From Candidatus Defluviibacillus avedoerensis (lineage in GTDB: Bacteria > Pseudomonadota > Gammaproteobacteria > Burkholderiales > Burkholderiaceae_C): a stretch of DNA of 64,000 nucleotides. The notes beneath the pieces were generated by a model, which worked only from the letters and a program-made list of their open reading frames with translations, made no database searches and was not told the origin of the DNA. Positions within the stretch are counted from its first letter, which is position 1; each line of letters begins with the position of its first letter. The stretch spans positions 248,001 through 312,000 of the forward strand of contig JADJBS010000006.1 in the NCBI GenBank assembly GCA_016703665.1. Reading direction: 5' to 3'. Shown here in pieces: positions 28,424-37,484 of the stretch. The position numbers and the translations under genes were made by a program.

Positions 28424-29667
28424 CCCAGTATTACGACCCACTCGAAACCCGGGAGGCTGTCCAACGCGAGCGCGATCTCCTCGTGAGTCTGCCCGGCCAG
28501 GTCGCTTTCGCAAAATCCAAGACAGCCGCCTTTGGGCAGATCTTGAAGGACGTGAATCCCGCGGATGTCAAAGACCGCGCCACACTTGCCCAGCTTCCGG
28601 TGACGCGCAAATATGAATTGTTGGCGCTGCAGCAAAAACACCGCGCCAGTGATGTGTTTGGCGGCTTTGCCTCCATCGCTTTTGGCCCCAAAATGCCGCG
28701 CGTGTTCGCAAGCCCCGGCACCCTGTATGAACCTGACAGCACCGGCGTAGACCACTGGCGCATGGCGCGCTCCATGTTTGCGGCGGGCTTTCGATCGGGT
28801 GACCTGATTCACAACTGCTTTAGCTACCACTTTGTGCCCGCTGGTGCCATGATGGAAAGCGGCGCCCACGCACTGGGGGCAACGGTGTTTGCCGGTGGCA
28901 CGGGCCAGACCGAGCAGCAAGTCCAGGCCATGGCCGAACTCAAACCCGCAGGCTACATCGGCACACCCAGTTTCCTCAAAATCATCCTTGAAAAAGCCGC
29001 CGAGATGGGCGTCGCCCTGCCCAGCGTGAAGCGTGCGCTCTTTGGCGGCGAGGCTTTCCCCCCCAGCTTGCGTGACTGGTACCTGGCCCATGGTGTTGCG
29101 GGCTATCAATGCTATGCCACTGCAGACTTGGGCCTGATCGCCTACGAGACCGAAGCCCGCGACGGCCTGGTGCTGGACGAAGGCGTCTTGCTCGAAATCG
29201 TTCGCCCTGGCACAGGGGACCCGGTGCCTGAGGGCGAGGTTGGCGAAGTCGTCGTGACCTGCTTCAACCCCGCCTACCCCCTGGTGCGGTTTGGAACCGG
29301 TGACCTGTCTGCCATCCTTCCTGGTACCTGCCCGACTGGGCGAACCAACCAGCGAATCAAAGGTTGGCTTGGCCGCGCGGACCAGACCACCAAAGTGCGC
29401 GGCATGTTTGTACATCCTGGCCAAGTGGCAGAGATTGCGCGTCGTTTCCCTGAAGTGCAAAAGGCACGCTTGGTGGTCAGCGGCGAAATGGCCAACGATG
29501 CCATGGCCCTGCACGTGGAGGCATCATCAACGCCAGAAGGTTTGGCGACACGCATAGCAGATGCGATCCGTGACGTGACCAAGCTGCGCGGTGAGGTGGT
29601 GCTGTGCCCGCTGGGCAGCCTGGCCAATGATGGCAAAGTGATTGAGGACGCCAGAAGCTACAAGTAG
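28420..29667 (+). CDS. PaaK-like AMP-forming CoA ligase
   Basis: 415 residues, related to phenylacetate-CoA ligase. The N-terminus starts with YYDPLETREAVQRE as in PaaK relatives, a YxCYATADLGLIAYE segment stands where PaaK has its adenylate-binding loop, and the C-terminal part has LGRADQTTKVRGMFVHPGQV. The Thr/Ser/Gly-rich phosphate loop of the family is poorly kept, so activity cannot be assumed. ATG 28420 overlaps the livF-like stop (ATGA). It is the last gene of the operon and the second CoA ligase in it. Confidence 0.82.
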   Translation: MTQYYDPLETREAVQRERDLLVSLPGQVAFAKSKTAAFGQILKDVNPADVKDRATLAQLPVTRKYELLALQQKHRASDVFGGFASIAFGPKMPRVFASPGTLYEPDSTGVDHWRMARSMFAAGFRSGDLIHNCFSYHFVPAGAMMESGAHALGATVFAGGTGQTEQQVQAMAELKPAGYIGTPSFLKIILEKAAEMGVALPSVKRALFGGEAFPPSLRDWYLAHGVAGYQCYATADLGLIAYETEARDGLVLDEGVLLEIVRPGTGDPVPEGEVGEVVVTCFNPAYPLVRFGTGDLSAILPGTCPTGRTNQRIKGWLGRADQTTKVRGMFVHPGQVAEIARRFPEVQKARLVVSGEMANDAMALHVEASSTPEGLATRIADAIRDVTKLRGEVVLCPLGSLANDGKVIEDARSYK

Positions 29668-29948
29668 CGGGGATTCATCGGTCTTGAGTTACCACTGGTG
29701 ACACAAGACCGTGACCCGATCAGGTCAATCCAAAAACGCCAGTTCGGGCGCTCTATCAATCAAGCTAAGCAACACCGGTGCTTTCCCAAGGGCGCTGAGT
29801 AGGCCTTTGCCCCATTCAGAATCCGTTTGCAAATGACAGGCAAATGGCGGCCTGCTTGAGCACCGATGACGCAGAGACCACAGGCGCCAAGAAGTTTGAT
29901 GGCACACTGACGTCAATCGCTACTAAAATGATAGCAAAAAAGGCCGTA
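29668..29948. other. Intergenic stretch with a short AT-rich imperfect palindrome
   Basis: 281 bases between the CoA ligase (plus) and the sugar kinase (minus, ending here). A 63-codon open frame at 29725-29916 on the minus strand has no family I recognise. At 29919-29938 GCTACTAAAATGATAGC forms a short imperfect palindrome of the sort dispersed in Comamonadaceae genomes. No convincing terminator was found. Confidence 0.35.
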
Positions 29949-30953
29949 CTACTTGCCGGTACCCCCAAATTCATAGTGAACTTCAGCAACCCGACCGCTC
30001 ACCTCGGGCCAAGTCGGTGGCTCGCATCCGCTGCGCATCACGTTGATGCTGGCGCAGGACAGCGCATGCTGCAGCAGCACCTGGGCCTTGTCTTCGTCGA
30101 TGGCGGTCAAGTCCAGCCCGGCACCCTTCGACGCATGAAGCAAGGCTGCCAATAGCCCCGCCAGAAAACAGTCTCCAGCACCCACCGTGTCCACGACCTG
30201 AACCGCTTCGCGCTCTTTTGCCTGCCAAACCGCGCCACCGCGCGTGAGCAGGCATGCCCCCTGGGCGCCCAAGGTAAGCACCAAACAATCGGCAACGCTG
30301 CTGTGCAACAAGTTGCTCGCTTTGGTCAATGCCGTGTCGCCAGCGATCTGCAGTGCGTCCAGGTCCTCGTCACTGGCTTTCACGATGTGGGCGAATCCCA
30401 CTGCGGCCAGCACATTCTGGCGATAGGCCTGCGCATCGCGCATGGCCACCAGGCGCAAATTGACATCCACCACCACCGTCCTGCCCAGCGCCCGCTGCGC
30501 TGTTAGCCAGGGCAGATAGTGGGGGGCATCTTCAGGGGCCAGTGCCAGACAGCCAGTTGCCACCAACTGCAGCGCAGGATAGGCCGCTGTCTGCGCGTTG
30601 AGCGTGGCCGCGTCTACACAGCGGTCTGCCACGCCCTCGCGATAAAAAGAATAGGTGGGTTGCCCCTTCGTATCCAGTCCCACCACCGCCATGGCAGTGG
30701 ATTCTGGTACGGGTGTACTGCAAGCTAAATGCACACCGTCTGCGCGCAGTTGCGCAGCCAGTTGCCGCCCCAGGTCGTCTTGTGACAGCGGATTGAGGTA
30801 GACGGTACCTACGCCTTGGCGGCTCAAGGCCCGCGTCAGGTTGTAAACCGCTCCGCCCAGGCATGCGGCGTAACGCCCATCGGGCTGGCGAATCATGTCA
30901 ATCAAAGCCTCGCCAGCGGTGGCTACTTGGATGAAATGATCAGGGTTTTCCAT
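29949..30953 (-). CDS. PfkB-family sugar kinase, probably fructokinase
   Basis: 334 residues of the ribokinase/PfkB fold. The N-terminal signature region includes GGAVYNLTRALSRQGV, and the C-terminal signature with the catalytic Asp is DTVGAGDCFLAGLLAALLHA. It phosphorylates a sugar with ATP; fructose is favoured because the divergent genes encode an Frc-type importer. It shares a 123-base divergent region with frcB. The start ATG is at 30953. The stop lies near a short palindromic element, with no clear terminator. Confidence 0.85.
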   Translation of the reverse strand: MENPDHFIQVATAGEALIDMIRQPDGRYAACLGGAVYNLTRALSRQGVGTVYLNPLSQDDLGRQLAAQLRADGVHLACSTPVPESTAMAVVGLDTKGQPTYSFYREGVADRCVDAATLNAQTAAYPALQLVATGCLALAPEDAPHYLPWLTAQRALGRTVVVDVNLRLVAMRDAQAYRQNVLAAVGFAHIVKASDEDLDALQIAGDTALTKASNLLHSSVADCLVLTLGAQGACLLTRGGAVWQAKEREAVQVVDTVGAGDCFLAGLLAALLHASKGAGLDLTAIDEDKAQVLLQHALSCASINVMRSGCEPPTWPEVSGRVAEVHYEFGGTGK

Positions 30954-30956
30954 AAG

Positions 30957-30973
30957 TAAATTAACTTGATTTA
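30957..30973. promoter_or_regulatory. AT-rich palindrome between sugar kinase and importer genes
   Basis: TAAAT-N7-ATTTA within a very AT-rich segment (30955-30979) just upstream of the kinase start and about 105 bases before frcB. Its position suits an operator for the ROK regulator encoded at the end of the importer operon. Arms are short, so this is tentative. Confidence 0.35.
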
Positions 30974-31076
30974 TTTAGTCTCCCGCCAGTATAGTTGGGC
31001 TGCTTCGTTCAGTAAAGCGACGCTTAACCCGTCGCCGAGCCTTGTCCATTCACTTTGATTTCTATTGGAGACTGTC

Positions 31077-32078
31077 ATGAAAATATCCTACGCACCCTTG
31101 ACCATTTCAACCCTGGCTTTTGCCGTTTCCAGCGCCTTTGCTGCGGGTGAGCCTGTGATCGGGCTGATCACAAAAACCGAAACAAATCCCTTTTTTGTGA
31201 AGATGAAAGAAGGCGCCCAAGCCGAAGCCAAAAAGATGGGCGCCAAGCTGATCAGCGCCGCAGGCAAGGCAGATGGTGACAACGCTGGCCAGGTGACGGC
31301 CATTGAAAACATGGTGGCAGCGGGTGCCAAGACCATTCTGATCACACCGAGCGATTCCAAGGCCATCATCCCCAGCATCAAAAAGGCGCAGGCCCAAGGC
31401 GTGCAGTTCATCGCACTGGACAGCCCCACCGACCCGGTCGAAGGCACCGACGCCCTGTTTGCCACCGACAACTACAAAGCTGGCGTGTTGATTGGCAAGT
31501 ACGCCAAAGCCGGCATGGGCGGCAAATCCGCCAAGATCGCCACACTGGACCTGTTCCCTGGCCACCCTGTGGGTGCACAACGCCACAACGGTTTCATGTC
31601 TGGCTTTGGCCTGGTGGCGGCTGACGCCAAGAGCAACGAACTGTCAAAGACCGCAGAAATCGTCTGCATGGCTGACAGTTTTGGCGACCAAGCCAAGGGC
31701 CAGACCGCCATGGAAAACTGCTTGCAAAAGAACCCGGACATCAACCTCGTCTACACAATCAATGAACCCGCAGCGGCAGGTGCCTACCAGGCGCTGAAGG
31801 CGGCCGGCAAAGATAAGGGCGTGATGATCGTGTCGGTAGACGGCGGCTGTGCGGGCGTCAAGAACGTCAAGGCCGGTGTGATTGCGGCAACCTCTCAGCA
31901 GTACCCCCTCAAAATGGCCAGCATGGGTGTGGCAGCGGGTGTGGAATTTGCCAAGACCGGCAAGAAGGCCAGCGGCTATACCGACACCGGGGTGACGCTG
32001 ATCACGGACAAACCTCAGAAGGGCGTGGACAGCAAAGACACCAAAGTGGGCTCGGATCTGTGCTGGGGAAATAAATAA
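31077..32078 (+). CDS. frcB: Fructose-type ABC importer periplasmic binding protein (FrcB-like)
   Basis: 333 residues with a signal peptide ending AVSSAFAA and a Peripla_BP_4 fold typical of ribose/fructose binders (VIGLITKTETNPFFVKMKEG, AQAEAKKMGAKL). The pattern, including the ligand-contact TETNPFF and INEPAAAGAYQALKAAGK, agrees with rhizobial FrcB from memory. ATG 31077 follows TTGGAGACTGTC. It is first of frcB-frcC-frcA with a 171-base gap after it that carries a dispersed repeat. The sugar is inferred as fructose or a related ketose. Confidence 0.85.
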   Translation: MKISYAPLTISTLAFAVSSAFAAGEPVIGLITKTETNPFFVKMKEGAQAEAKKMGAKLISAAGKADGDNAGQVTAIENMVAAGAKTILITPSDSKAIIPSIKKAQAQGVQFIALDSPTDPVEGTDALFATDNYKAGVLIGKYAKAGMGGKSAKIATLDLFPGHPVGAQRHNGFMSGFGLVAADAKSNELSKTAEIVCMADSFGDQAKGQTAMENCLQKNPDINLVYTINEPAAAGAYQALKAAGKDKGVMIVSVDGGCAGVKNVKAGVIAATSQQYPLKMASMGVAAGVEFAKTGKKASGYTDTGVTLITDKPQKGVDSKDTKVGSDLCWGNK

Positions 32079-32107
32079 CACCCCTGTTGCGGCTCACTGG
32101 CGTGTAG

Positions 32108-32166
32108 CCGCCCCCCTCGTTTAGGGGGCGTTCCCAGCGGCCTGGCGAAGCCGGTTCCGCGGGAAC
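32108..32166. repeat. Dispersed palindromic repeat, copy 1 (REP-like)
   Basis: A G/C-rich hairpin (CCCCCCTCG..TTTAGGGGGCG) followed by CAGCGGCCTGGCGAAGCC and GGTTCCGCGG. The second half reappears with two changes at 50863-50895. It lies in the gap between frcB and frcC, where a hairpin could stabilise frcB mRNA. Confidence 0.7.
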
Positions 32167-32249
32167 TCACGAACAGTCGCCCGCTTATGCTTCTCTAGCC
32201 TAGCTCTGCAGCGCTGGTGGTTGATCGGTGAACTGTTCTCATTTAAAGC

Positions 32250-33215
32250 ATGCGTATGACATCCGTCAAAGAAAAACTCCCCCCTATTGGCACGCTCGGG
32301 CCAGCGATTGCGCTGGTATTGGCCTGCGTGTTCTTTGCCAGCCAGAACGAGCGGTTTATGTCCGCAGGCAACTTCTCGTTGATCCTGCAGCAGGTCATGG
32401 TTGTGGGTGTGATTGCCATCGGCCAGACACTGATTATTTTGACCGCTGGCATTGATTTGTCCTGCGGCATGGTGATGGCGCTGGGCGGCATTGTGATGAC
32501 CAAGTTCGCAGCAGACTTTGGCCTGCCGGCGCCGCTGGCCATTTTGTGTGGCATTGGCGTGACCACCCTGTTTGGACTGGTCAACGGCTTGCTGGTCACG
32601 CGCATCAAGCTGCCGCCTTTCATCGTGACGCTGGGCACCCTGAACATTGCGTTCGCCATCACACAGCTGTACTCCAACGCCCAAACGGTCACCGATCTCC
32701 CCCCGTTGATGACCGATCTTGGCAGCACGTTCAAACTGGGCGATACCGCCATTGCGTATGGATCGGTACTGATGCTGGCTCTGTACCTTTGCATGTGGTT
32801 CTACCTGAGGGAGACTGCCGCTGGTCGCCATGTGTATGCAGTGGGCAACAACCCCGAGGCGACGCGCTTGACCGGTATTCCGACAGAACGCGTGCTGCTG
32901 GGCGTTTATGTGATGGCAGGCGTGTTCTATGGCATTGCCTCTTTGCTCTCGGTGGCCCGCACTGGTGTGGGCGACCCCAACGCGGGCCAGACCGAAAACC
33001 TGGACGCCATCACCGCCGTGGTGCTGGGTGGCACCAGCCTCTTTGGCGGGAGAGGTGTGATCCTGGGCACCCTGGTCGGTGCCATCATCGTTGGTGTGCT
33101 GCGCAATGGTCTGACGCTGATGGGGGTGCAATCGGTGTACCAGGTGCTGATCACCGGCATACTGGTGATTCTGGCGGTCACGATCGATCAACTCTCACGC
33201 AAGGGAGCCAGGTAA
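32250..33215 (+). CDS. frcC: Fructose-type ABC importer permease (FrcC-like)
   Basis: 321 residues with eight to ten hydrophobic segments and the BPD_transp_2 signature (GIDLSCGMVMALGGIVMTKF; TGIPTERVLLGVYVMAGVFY; LGGTSLFGGRGVILGTLVGA). It forms the homodimeric membrane channel of a CUT2-class sugar importer. No strong ribosome-binding site precedes the ATG at 32250; ATG 32256 is also possible. The gene for the ATPase starts two bases after its stop. Confidence 0.88.
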   Translation: MRMTSVKEKLPPIGTLGPAIALVLACVFFASQNERFMSAGNFSLILQQVMVVGVIAIGQTLIILTAGIDLSCGMVMALGGIVMTKFAADFGLPAPLAILCGIGVTTLFGLVNGLLVTRIKLPPFIVTLGTLNIAFAITQLYSNAQTVTDLPPLMTDLGSTFKLGDTAIAYGSVLMLALYLCMWFYLRETAAGRHVYAVGNNPEATRLTGIPTERVLLGVYVMAGVFYGIASLLSVARTGVGDPNAGQTENLDAITAVVLGGTSLFGGRGVILGTLVGAIIVGVLRNGLTLMGVQSVYQVLITGILVILAVTIDQLSRKGAR

Positions 33216-33217
33216 TC

Positions 33218-34012
33218 ATGCATACCCACTACAAAATCGTGATGCAGGCCACCGGCTTGGTCAAGCGCTATGGCCAGGTGACTGCCTTGGATGGCGCTGA
33301 CTTTGAGCTGCGTTCAGGCGAAATACTCGCAGTCATTGGCGACAACGGGGCCGGCAAATCCTCGTTGATCAAATGCCTGTCGGGCGCCACCATTCCCGAC
33401 GAAGGCAACATCACGCTGGATGGCACATCCATCCACTTCAAGAGCCCCATGGATGCACGGCGTGCAGGCATTGAGACGGTGTATCAAGACCTGGCGGTCG
33501 CACCGGCGATGTCAATTGCAGAGAACCTGTTCCTGGGCCGCGAATTGCGTCGAGAAGGCTTTGCCGGTAAGGTGCTGCGGATGCTGGACAAGAAGAAGAT
33601 GCTGGACGAAAGCATTGCACGCATGCAAGACCTCAAGGTCGGCATCCGCTCGATGACGCAGGCGGTCGAAACCCTGTCGGGTGGTCAACGCCAATGTGTC
33701 GCCGTCTCTCGTGCCGCCGCCTTTGCGCAGCATGTCGTGATCATGGACGAGCCCACTGCGGCGCTGGGCGTGAAGGAAGGCAACATGGTGCTGGAGCTGA
33801 TCCGCAGGGTCCGCGACAAGGGCCTGTCTGTGGTGCTGATCTCGCACAACATGCCCCATGTGTTTGAGATTGCAGACCGCATCCACGTGGCACGACTGGG
33901 CAAGCGAGGCTGCGTGCTGAACCCCAAGAACATCAGCATGGCAGATACGGTGGCGGTGATGACGGGTGCCGTACAGCCCAACGAGCTGAGTGCCGATTGC
34001 CTGGCACACTGA
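33218..34012 (+). CDS. frcA: Fructose-type ABC importer ATPase (FrcA-like), single domain
   Basis: 264 residues with a single nucleotide-binding domain: Walker A GDNGAGKSS, signature LSGGQRQCVAVSRAAAF, Walker B VVIMDEPTAALGV and SHNMPHVFEIADRIHV. Most CUT2 sugar importers use a tandem ATPase of about 500 residues, while FrcA is single, which supports the Frc assignment. ATG 33218 is chosen because it lies right after the frcC stop (GGTAATCATG) and matches the family start; the frame is open far upstream but overlaps frcC. Confidence 0.9.
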   Translation: MHTHYKIVMQATGLVKRYGQVTALDGADFELRSGEILAVIGDNGAGKSSLIKCLSGATIPDEGNITLDGTSIHFKSPMDARRAGIETVYQDLAVAPAMSIAENLFLGRELRREGFAGKVLRMLDKKKMLDESIARMQDLKVGIRSMTQAVETLSGGQRQCVAVSRAAAFAQHVVIMDEPTAALGVKEGNMVLELIRRVRDKGLSVVLISHNMPHVFEIADRIHVARLGKRGCVLNPKNISMADTVAVMTGAVQPNELSADCLAH

Positions 34013-34017
34013 GCCGC

Positions 34018-35226
34018 ATGATGACACCCGTTGCCTCCCGCCCCATGCTGCGCGCGCGCGGGTCTAATCATGTTGGCATGCGCCAATTCAATGAGCGCGT
34101 CGTGCTACAAAGCCTTCGCCAACATGGTGCTTTGCCCAAGGCGGAACTCGCACGCTTAACCGGCCTTACGGCCCAGACCATTGGATTGATCACCGCCAGG
34201 CTGGATGAAGATGAGCTTCTTATCAGGCATGAGCCAGTGCGAGGTCGCATCGGTCAGCCTTCCGTTCCGATGGCGTTAAACCCAGACGGTGCATTCTCCA
34301 TTGGCATCAAGGTCGGTCGGCGAAATACCGACTGGCTTTTGATCGACTTCACCGGTCAGGTGCGCGACCGCTTGACACTGTCGTATGCCTTTCCGGATGC
34401 CAAAACTTTGCTGCCGGTGCTTGGCAAGAATCTGGCTCAACTGCAGCAAAGCCTGGGCCCTTTGGCGTCGAGGCTTGTGGGTGTGGGTGTGGCAGCACCT
34501 TTTCGCATGGGTGGCTGGCACAGGATGCTGGGATTGTCTGAGGCACAAAGCAACACCTGGAACGAACTGGACTTACGCCAGGAAGTTCAGGCTTTGACCG
34601 ATCTTCCTGTGAGCTTTGTCAAGGACGCCTCTGCCGCTTGTGTGGCCGAGCTGGTTGCTGGCCGCGGGCGCGACCTGAAGACTTTCTTGTACATCTTCAT
34701 CGATACCTTTGTGGGCGGTGGGCTTGTCATCAATTCCCGCCTGCACGGAGGCCTGCACGGCAACGGTGGTGCGGTGGCTTCATTGCCCACGCAAATGGCA
34801 CAGGCTGGGCAACCGCCCGATCAACTGCTGGCACATGCTTCACTTTGGGAGCTGGAGCAGCGCTTTGTCGCGCGCGGGCTGGACGCAACGGCAGCGTATG
34901 ACGACCGGGCCTTACTGCCCCCTTTTTCGACCGAGACAGCCGCCTGGACTCAACACTGTGCCGAGGCACTGGCCCACACCATCATCAGTGCAACGGCCTT
35001 GCTTGACTTGGAAGCCGTGGTGATCGACGGCTCTGTATGCCGCGCGCTATTGAAGCAACTCACCCAGCAAACCCATACGGCACTTGGCCACTACAATTGG
35101 GAAGGCTTGTGGCCGACTACGCTGGTCGAAGGCAGCATTGGCTCTGACGCGCGGGCCCTCGGTGGCGCATTGCTGCCATTGCACGCCAACTTTGCACCTG
35201 ACCACGATTTGTTCCTCAAGTCATAG
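34018..35226 (+). CDS. ROK-family transcriptional regulator
   Basis: 402 residues: an N-terminal winged helix (NERVVLQSLRQHGALPKAEL, ARLTGLTAQTIGLITARL) and a C-terminal sugar-kinase-like domain (FVGGGLVINSRLHGGLHGNG). The ATP-binding DxGxT and the Cys-rich zinc site of active ROK kinases are not evident, so it should act as a regulator only. It starts 5 bases after frcA and closes the operon, so it most likely senses the imported sugar and controls the importer and the divergent kinase. ATG 34018 or 34021 are equal candidates. Confidence 0.87.
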   Translation: MMTPVASRPMLRARGSNHVGMRQFNERVVLQSLRQHGALPKAELARLTGLTAQTIGLITARLDEDELLIRHEPVRGRIGQPSVPMALNPDGAFSIGIKVGRRNTDWLLIDFTGQVRDRLTLSYAFPDAKTLLPVLGKNLAQLQQSLGPLASRLVGVGVAAPFRMGGWHRMLGLSEAQSNTWNELDLRQEVQALTDLPVSFVKDASAACVAELVAGRGRDLKTFLYIFIDTFVGGGLVINSRLHGGLHGNGGAVASLPTQMAQAGQPPDQLLAHASLWELEQRFVARGLDATAAYDDRALLPPFSTETAAWTQHCAEALAHTIISATALLDLEAVVIDGSVCRALLKQLTQQTHTALGHYNWEGLWPTTLVEGSIGSDARALGGALLPLHANFAPDHDLFLKS

Positions 35227-35304
35227 AAGTCAGGCAGGCCATGGCTGCGGAATTCCGGCAATCTAAGTAGTTCCCGCGATGGCGCCCCGAGTGCAACTGG
35301 CTAC

Positions 35305-35330
35305 GATTCAACGACTATTTTGATTGAATC
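35305..35330. promoter_or_regulatory. Inverted repeat upstream of the first Bug receptor gene
   Basis: GATTCAA (35305-35311) and TTGAATC (35324-35330) form perfect 7-base arms around a 12-base spacer, ending 15 bases before the start codon. It could be an operator overlapping the promoter or leader. Confidence 0.4.
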
Positions 35331-35345
35331 ACCAATGGAGCACAC

Positions 35346-36329
35346 ATGATGAAGTTGAAGCTGTTGACACTCGGGCTGATCGCCACCGCCACGACGGCCT
35401 TTGCTGCGGACTTTCCAATCAAGGACAAACCCGTCACCATCGTTGTCCCCTTCACCGCTGGCGGCCCAACCGACCGCGTGGCGCGCGATCTGGCCGAGGC
35501 CATCCGCGCGCCGCTGGGTGCGACCGCGGTCGTGATCGAAAACGCCGCAGGCGCAGGCAGTTCCATCGGCTCCAACAAGGTGGCCAAGGCCAACCCCGAT
35601 GGTCATACCTTGCTGCTGAACCACATCGGTATGGCTACCATGCCCAGCCTGCTGCGCACCATGCCCTTCAAAGTAGAGACTGATTTTGAATACCTGGGCC
35701 TGATCAACGAAGTCCCGATGACATTGGTTGGCAAGCCCACACTGCCTGCCAACAACTACAAAGAGCTGACTGCCTGGATCAATGCCAACAAGGGCAAGAT
35801 CAATTTGGGCAATGCAGGCACTGGCTCTGCCTCACACCTGTGTGGTTTGCTGTTCCAATCTGCCCTGCAAGTGGACATGACCACGATCCCCTATAAAGGC
35901 ACAGCCCCTGCCATGAACGATTTGCTGGGCGGCCAGATTGACTTGATGTGTGATCAGACCACCAACACCACTGGCCAGATTGAAGCCAAAAAGATCAAGG
36001 CCTATGCCGTCACCACGACCAAGCGACTGACCACACCCTCACTCAAAGACCTGCCGACGCTGGCTGAGTCGGGTGTCAAGGATTTCCAGGTCGCGATCTG
36101 GCACGGTCTGTACGCGCCCAAAGGCACGCCTGCTGATGTGCTGACAAAAATCAATGCCGCCCTCAAAACGGCCATGAAAGACCCTGGTTTTATCAAAAAG
36201 CAAGAAGGCCTGGGGGCAGTGATCGTCACAGACAAGCGACTGGAGCCAGCCGAACACAAGAAATACGTGGCGTCTGAGATCGCCAAATGGAGCCCAATCA
36301 TCAAGGCCGCTGGCGTTTACGCCGACTAA
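35346..36329 (+). CDS. Tripartite tricarboxylate transporter (Bug-type) binding protein 1
   Basis: 327 residues with a signal peptide (LLTLGLIATATTAFA, then AD). The Bug signature is clear: FPIKDKPVTIVVPFTAGGPT and YKGTAPAMNDLLGGQIDLMC. It captures an organic acid in the periplasm for TctAB-type or other uptake. No TctA/TctB genes are next to it, so it is an orphan receptor of the kind greatly expanded in Burkholderiales. A strong terminator follows. Ligand unknown. Confidence 0.9.
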   Translation: MMKLKLLTLGLIATATTAFAADFPIKDKPVTIVVPFTAGGPTDRVARDLAEAIRAPLGATAVVIENAAGAGSSIGSNKVAKANPDGHTLLLNHIGMATMPSLLRTMPFKVETDFEYLGLINEVPMTLVGKPTLPANNYKELTAWINANKGKINLGNAGTGSASHLCGLLFQSALQVDMTTIPYKGTAPAMNDLLGGQIDLMCDQTTNTTGQIEAKKIKAYAVTTTKRLTTPSLKDLPTLAESGVKDFQVAIWHGLYAPKGTPADVLTKINAALKTAMKDPGFIKKQEGLGAVIVTDKRLEPAEHKKYVASEIAKWSPIIKAAGVYAD

Positions 36330-36348
36330 GTCTGAGGTTTTCTCATTG

Positions 36349-36383
36349 GCCGCCGCAGCTCGAAGTTGCGGCGGCTTTTTTTT
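36349..36383 (+). terminator. Rho-independent terminator after Bug receptor 1
   Basis: Stem GCCGCCGCA/TGCGGCGGC with a 9-base loop followed by eight T residues, 19 bases after the stop codon. Confidence 0.92.
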
Positions 36384-36452
36384 GCTCAGCGTTTTCCTTG
36401 GTCACACCGCAGGCGCATCCCAGGCACAATCAATCAAATACTGGAGACCCTC

Positions 36453-37484
36453 ATGACGCAAATCACCCCATCCTTCCTGTCGTTTCGACATATTCGACGG
36501 ACTTTTATGGCTGCCTTGTTTGTAGCAATTGGCTTGACAACTCCCCTTTTGCACGCGCAAACGACCTGGCCCAACAAACCCGTGCGCATCGTTGTGCCGT
36601 TTGCACCCGGCGGCACCACAGACATCCTGGCACGAGCGATGGCCCCCGAACTGGCCAAAGCGTTCGGGCAATCATTCGTAGTCGAAAACCGGGCCGGAGC
36701 CGCAGGCAATCTGGGTGCAGACATCGTGGCCAAATCCGCACCGGACGGCTACACCTTGCTCATGGGCACCGTAGGCACCCATGGCATTAACAAAGCCTTG
36801 TACGAGAAAATGCCCTACGACCCGGTGAAGGACTTCGCGCCCATCACCCTGATCGCCGGTGTGCCCAATGTGATGGCGATGAATGCCGACAAGGCACGCA
36901 TCAACAACATCAACACCGTGCAGGATTTCATCCAGTATGCCAAGCGCAACCCAGGGCGTATCAACATGGCATCAAGCGGCAGCGGTACCTCGATTCACCT
37001 GGCCGGCGAAATGTTCAAAAGCATGACGGGGGTCTTCATGACGCACATTCCCTACCGTGGCTCAGGCCCTGCATTGCTGGACTTGGTGGGGGGTAACATC
37101 GACATCATGTTTGACAACCTGCCGTCGGCCATTCCCCACATCAAGGCCGGCAAGCTCAAGGCATTGGCGGTGACCAGCGCCCAGCGTTCGTCCGCCTTGT
37201 CAGAAACACCCACAGTTGAGCAAGCCGGTGGTCCGGCACTCAAAGGCTACGAGGCCAGCTCCTGGTTTGGACTGCTCGCACCTGCCAACACACCAGCTGA
37301 CATCGTGAACCGTATTCAGGTGGAAGCCGCCAAGTCGCTCAGCTCCCCTGCGATCCGCGAAAAACTGCTTGCTCAGGGCGCCATTCCCGGGGGTAACACG
37401 CCTGCTGAGTTCGCGAAGATGATTGATGCCGAAATCGCCAAATGGGCTACCGTGGTCAAGGCGTCTGGCGCCAAAGTCGATTGA
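36453..37484 (+). CDS. Tripartite tricarboxylate transporter (Bug-type) binding protein 2
   Basis: 343 residues. A longer than usual N-terminal region precedes the signal core (FMAALFVAIGLTTPLLHAQ). Bug motifs WPNKPVRIVVPFAPGGTTD and YRGSGPALLDLVGGNIDIMF are present. ATG 36453 follows CTGGAGACCC and is preferred to open frame further upstream that runs through a terminator. It is the second orphan receptor in tandem; the two differ too much to be a recent duplication. The stop overlaps the start of the PBP4 gene by one base (TGATG). Confidence 0.9.
   Translation: MTQITPSFLSFRHIRRTFMAALFVAIGLTTPLLHAQTTWPNKPVRIVVPFAPGGTTDILARAMAPELAKAFGQSFVVENRAGAAGNLGADIVAKSAPDGYTLLMGTVGTHGINKALYEKMPYDPVKDFAPITLIAGVPNVMAMNADKARINNINTVQDFIQYAKRNPGRINMASSGSGTSIHLAGEMFKSMTGVFMTHIPYRGSGPALLDLVGGNIDIMFDNLPSAIPHIKAGKLKALAVTSAQRSSALSETPTVEQAGGPALKGYEASSWFGLLAPANTPADIVNRIQVEAAKSLSSPAIREKLLAQGAIPGGNTPAEFAKMIDAEIAKWATVVKASGAKVD

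Noticed and set aside
28393..29514. A 373-codon minus-strand frame opposite the PaaK-like gene
   Set aside because: The opposite strand encodes a complete conserved ligase coupled to livF, so this frame is spurious.
32121..33191. A 356-codon minus-strand frame opposite frcC
   Set aside because: Gln/His/Asn-rich translation without family match, antisense to a permease with clear membrane segments.
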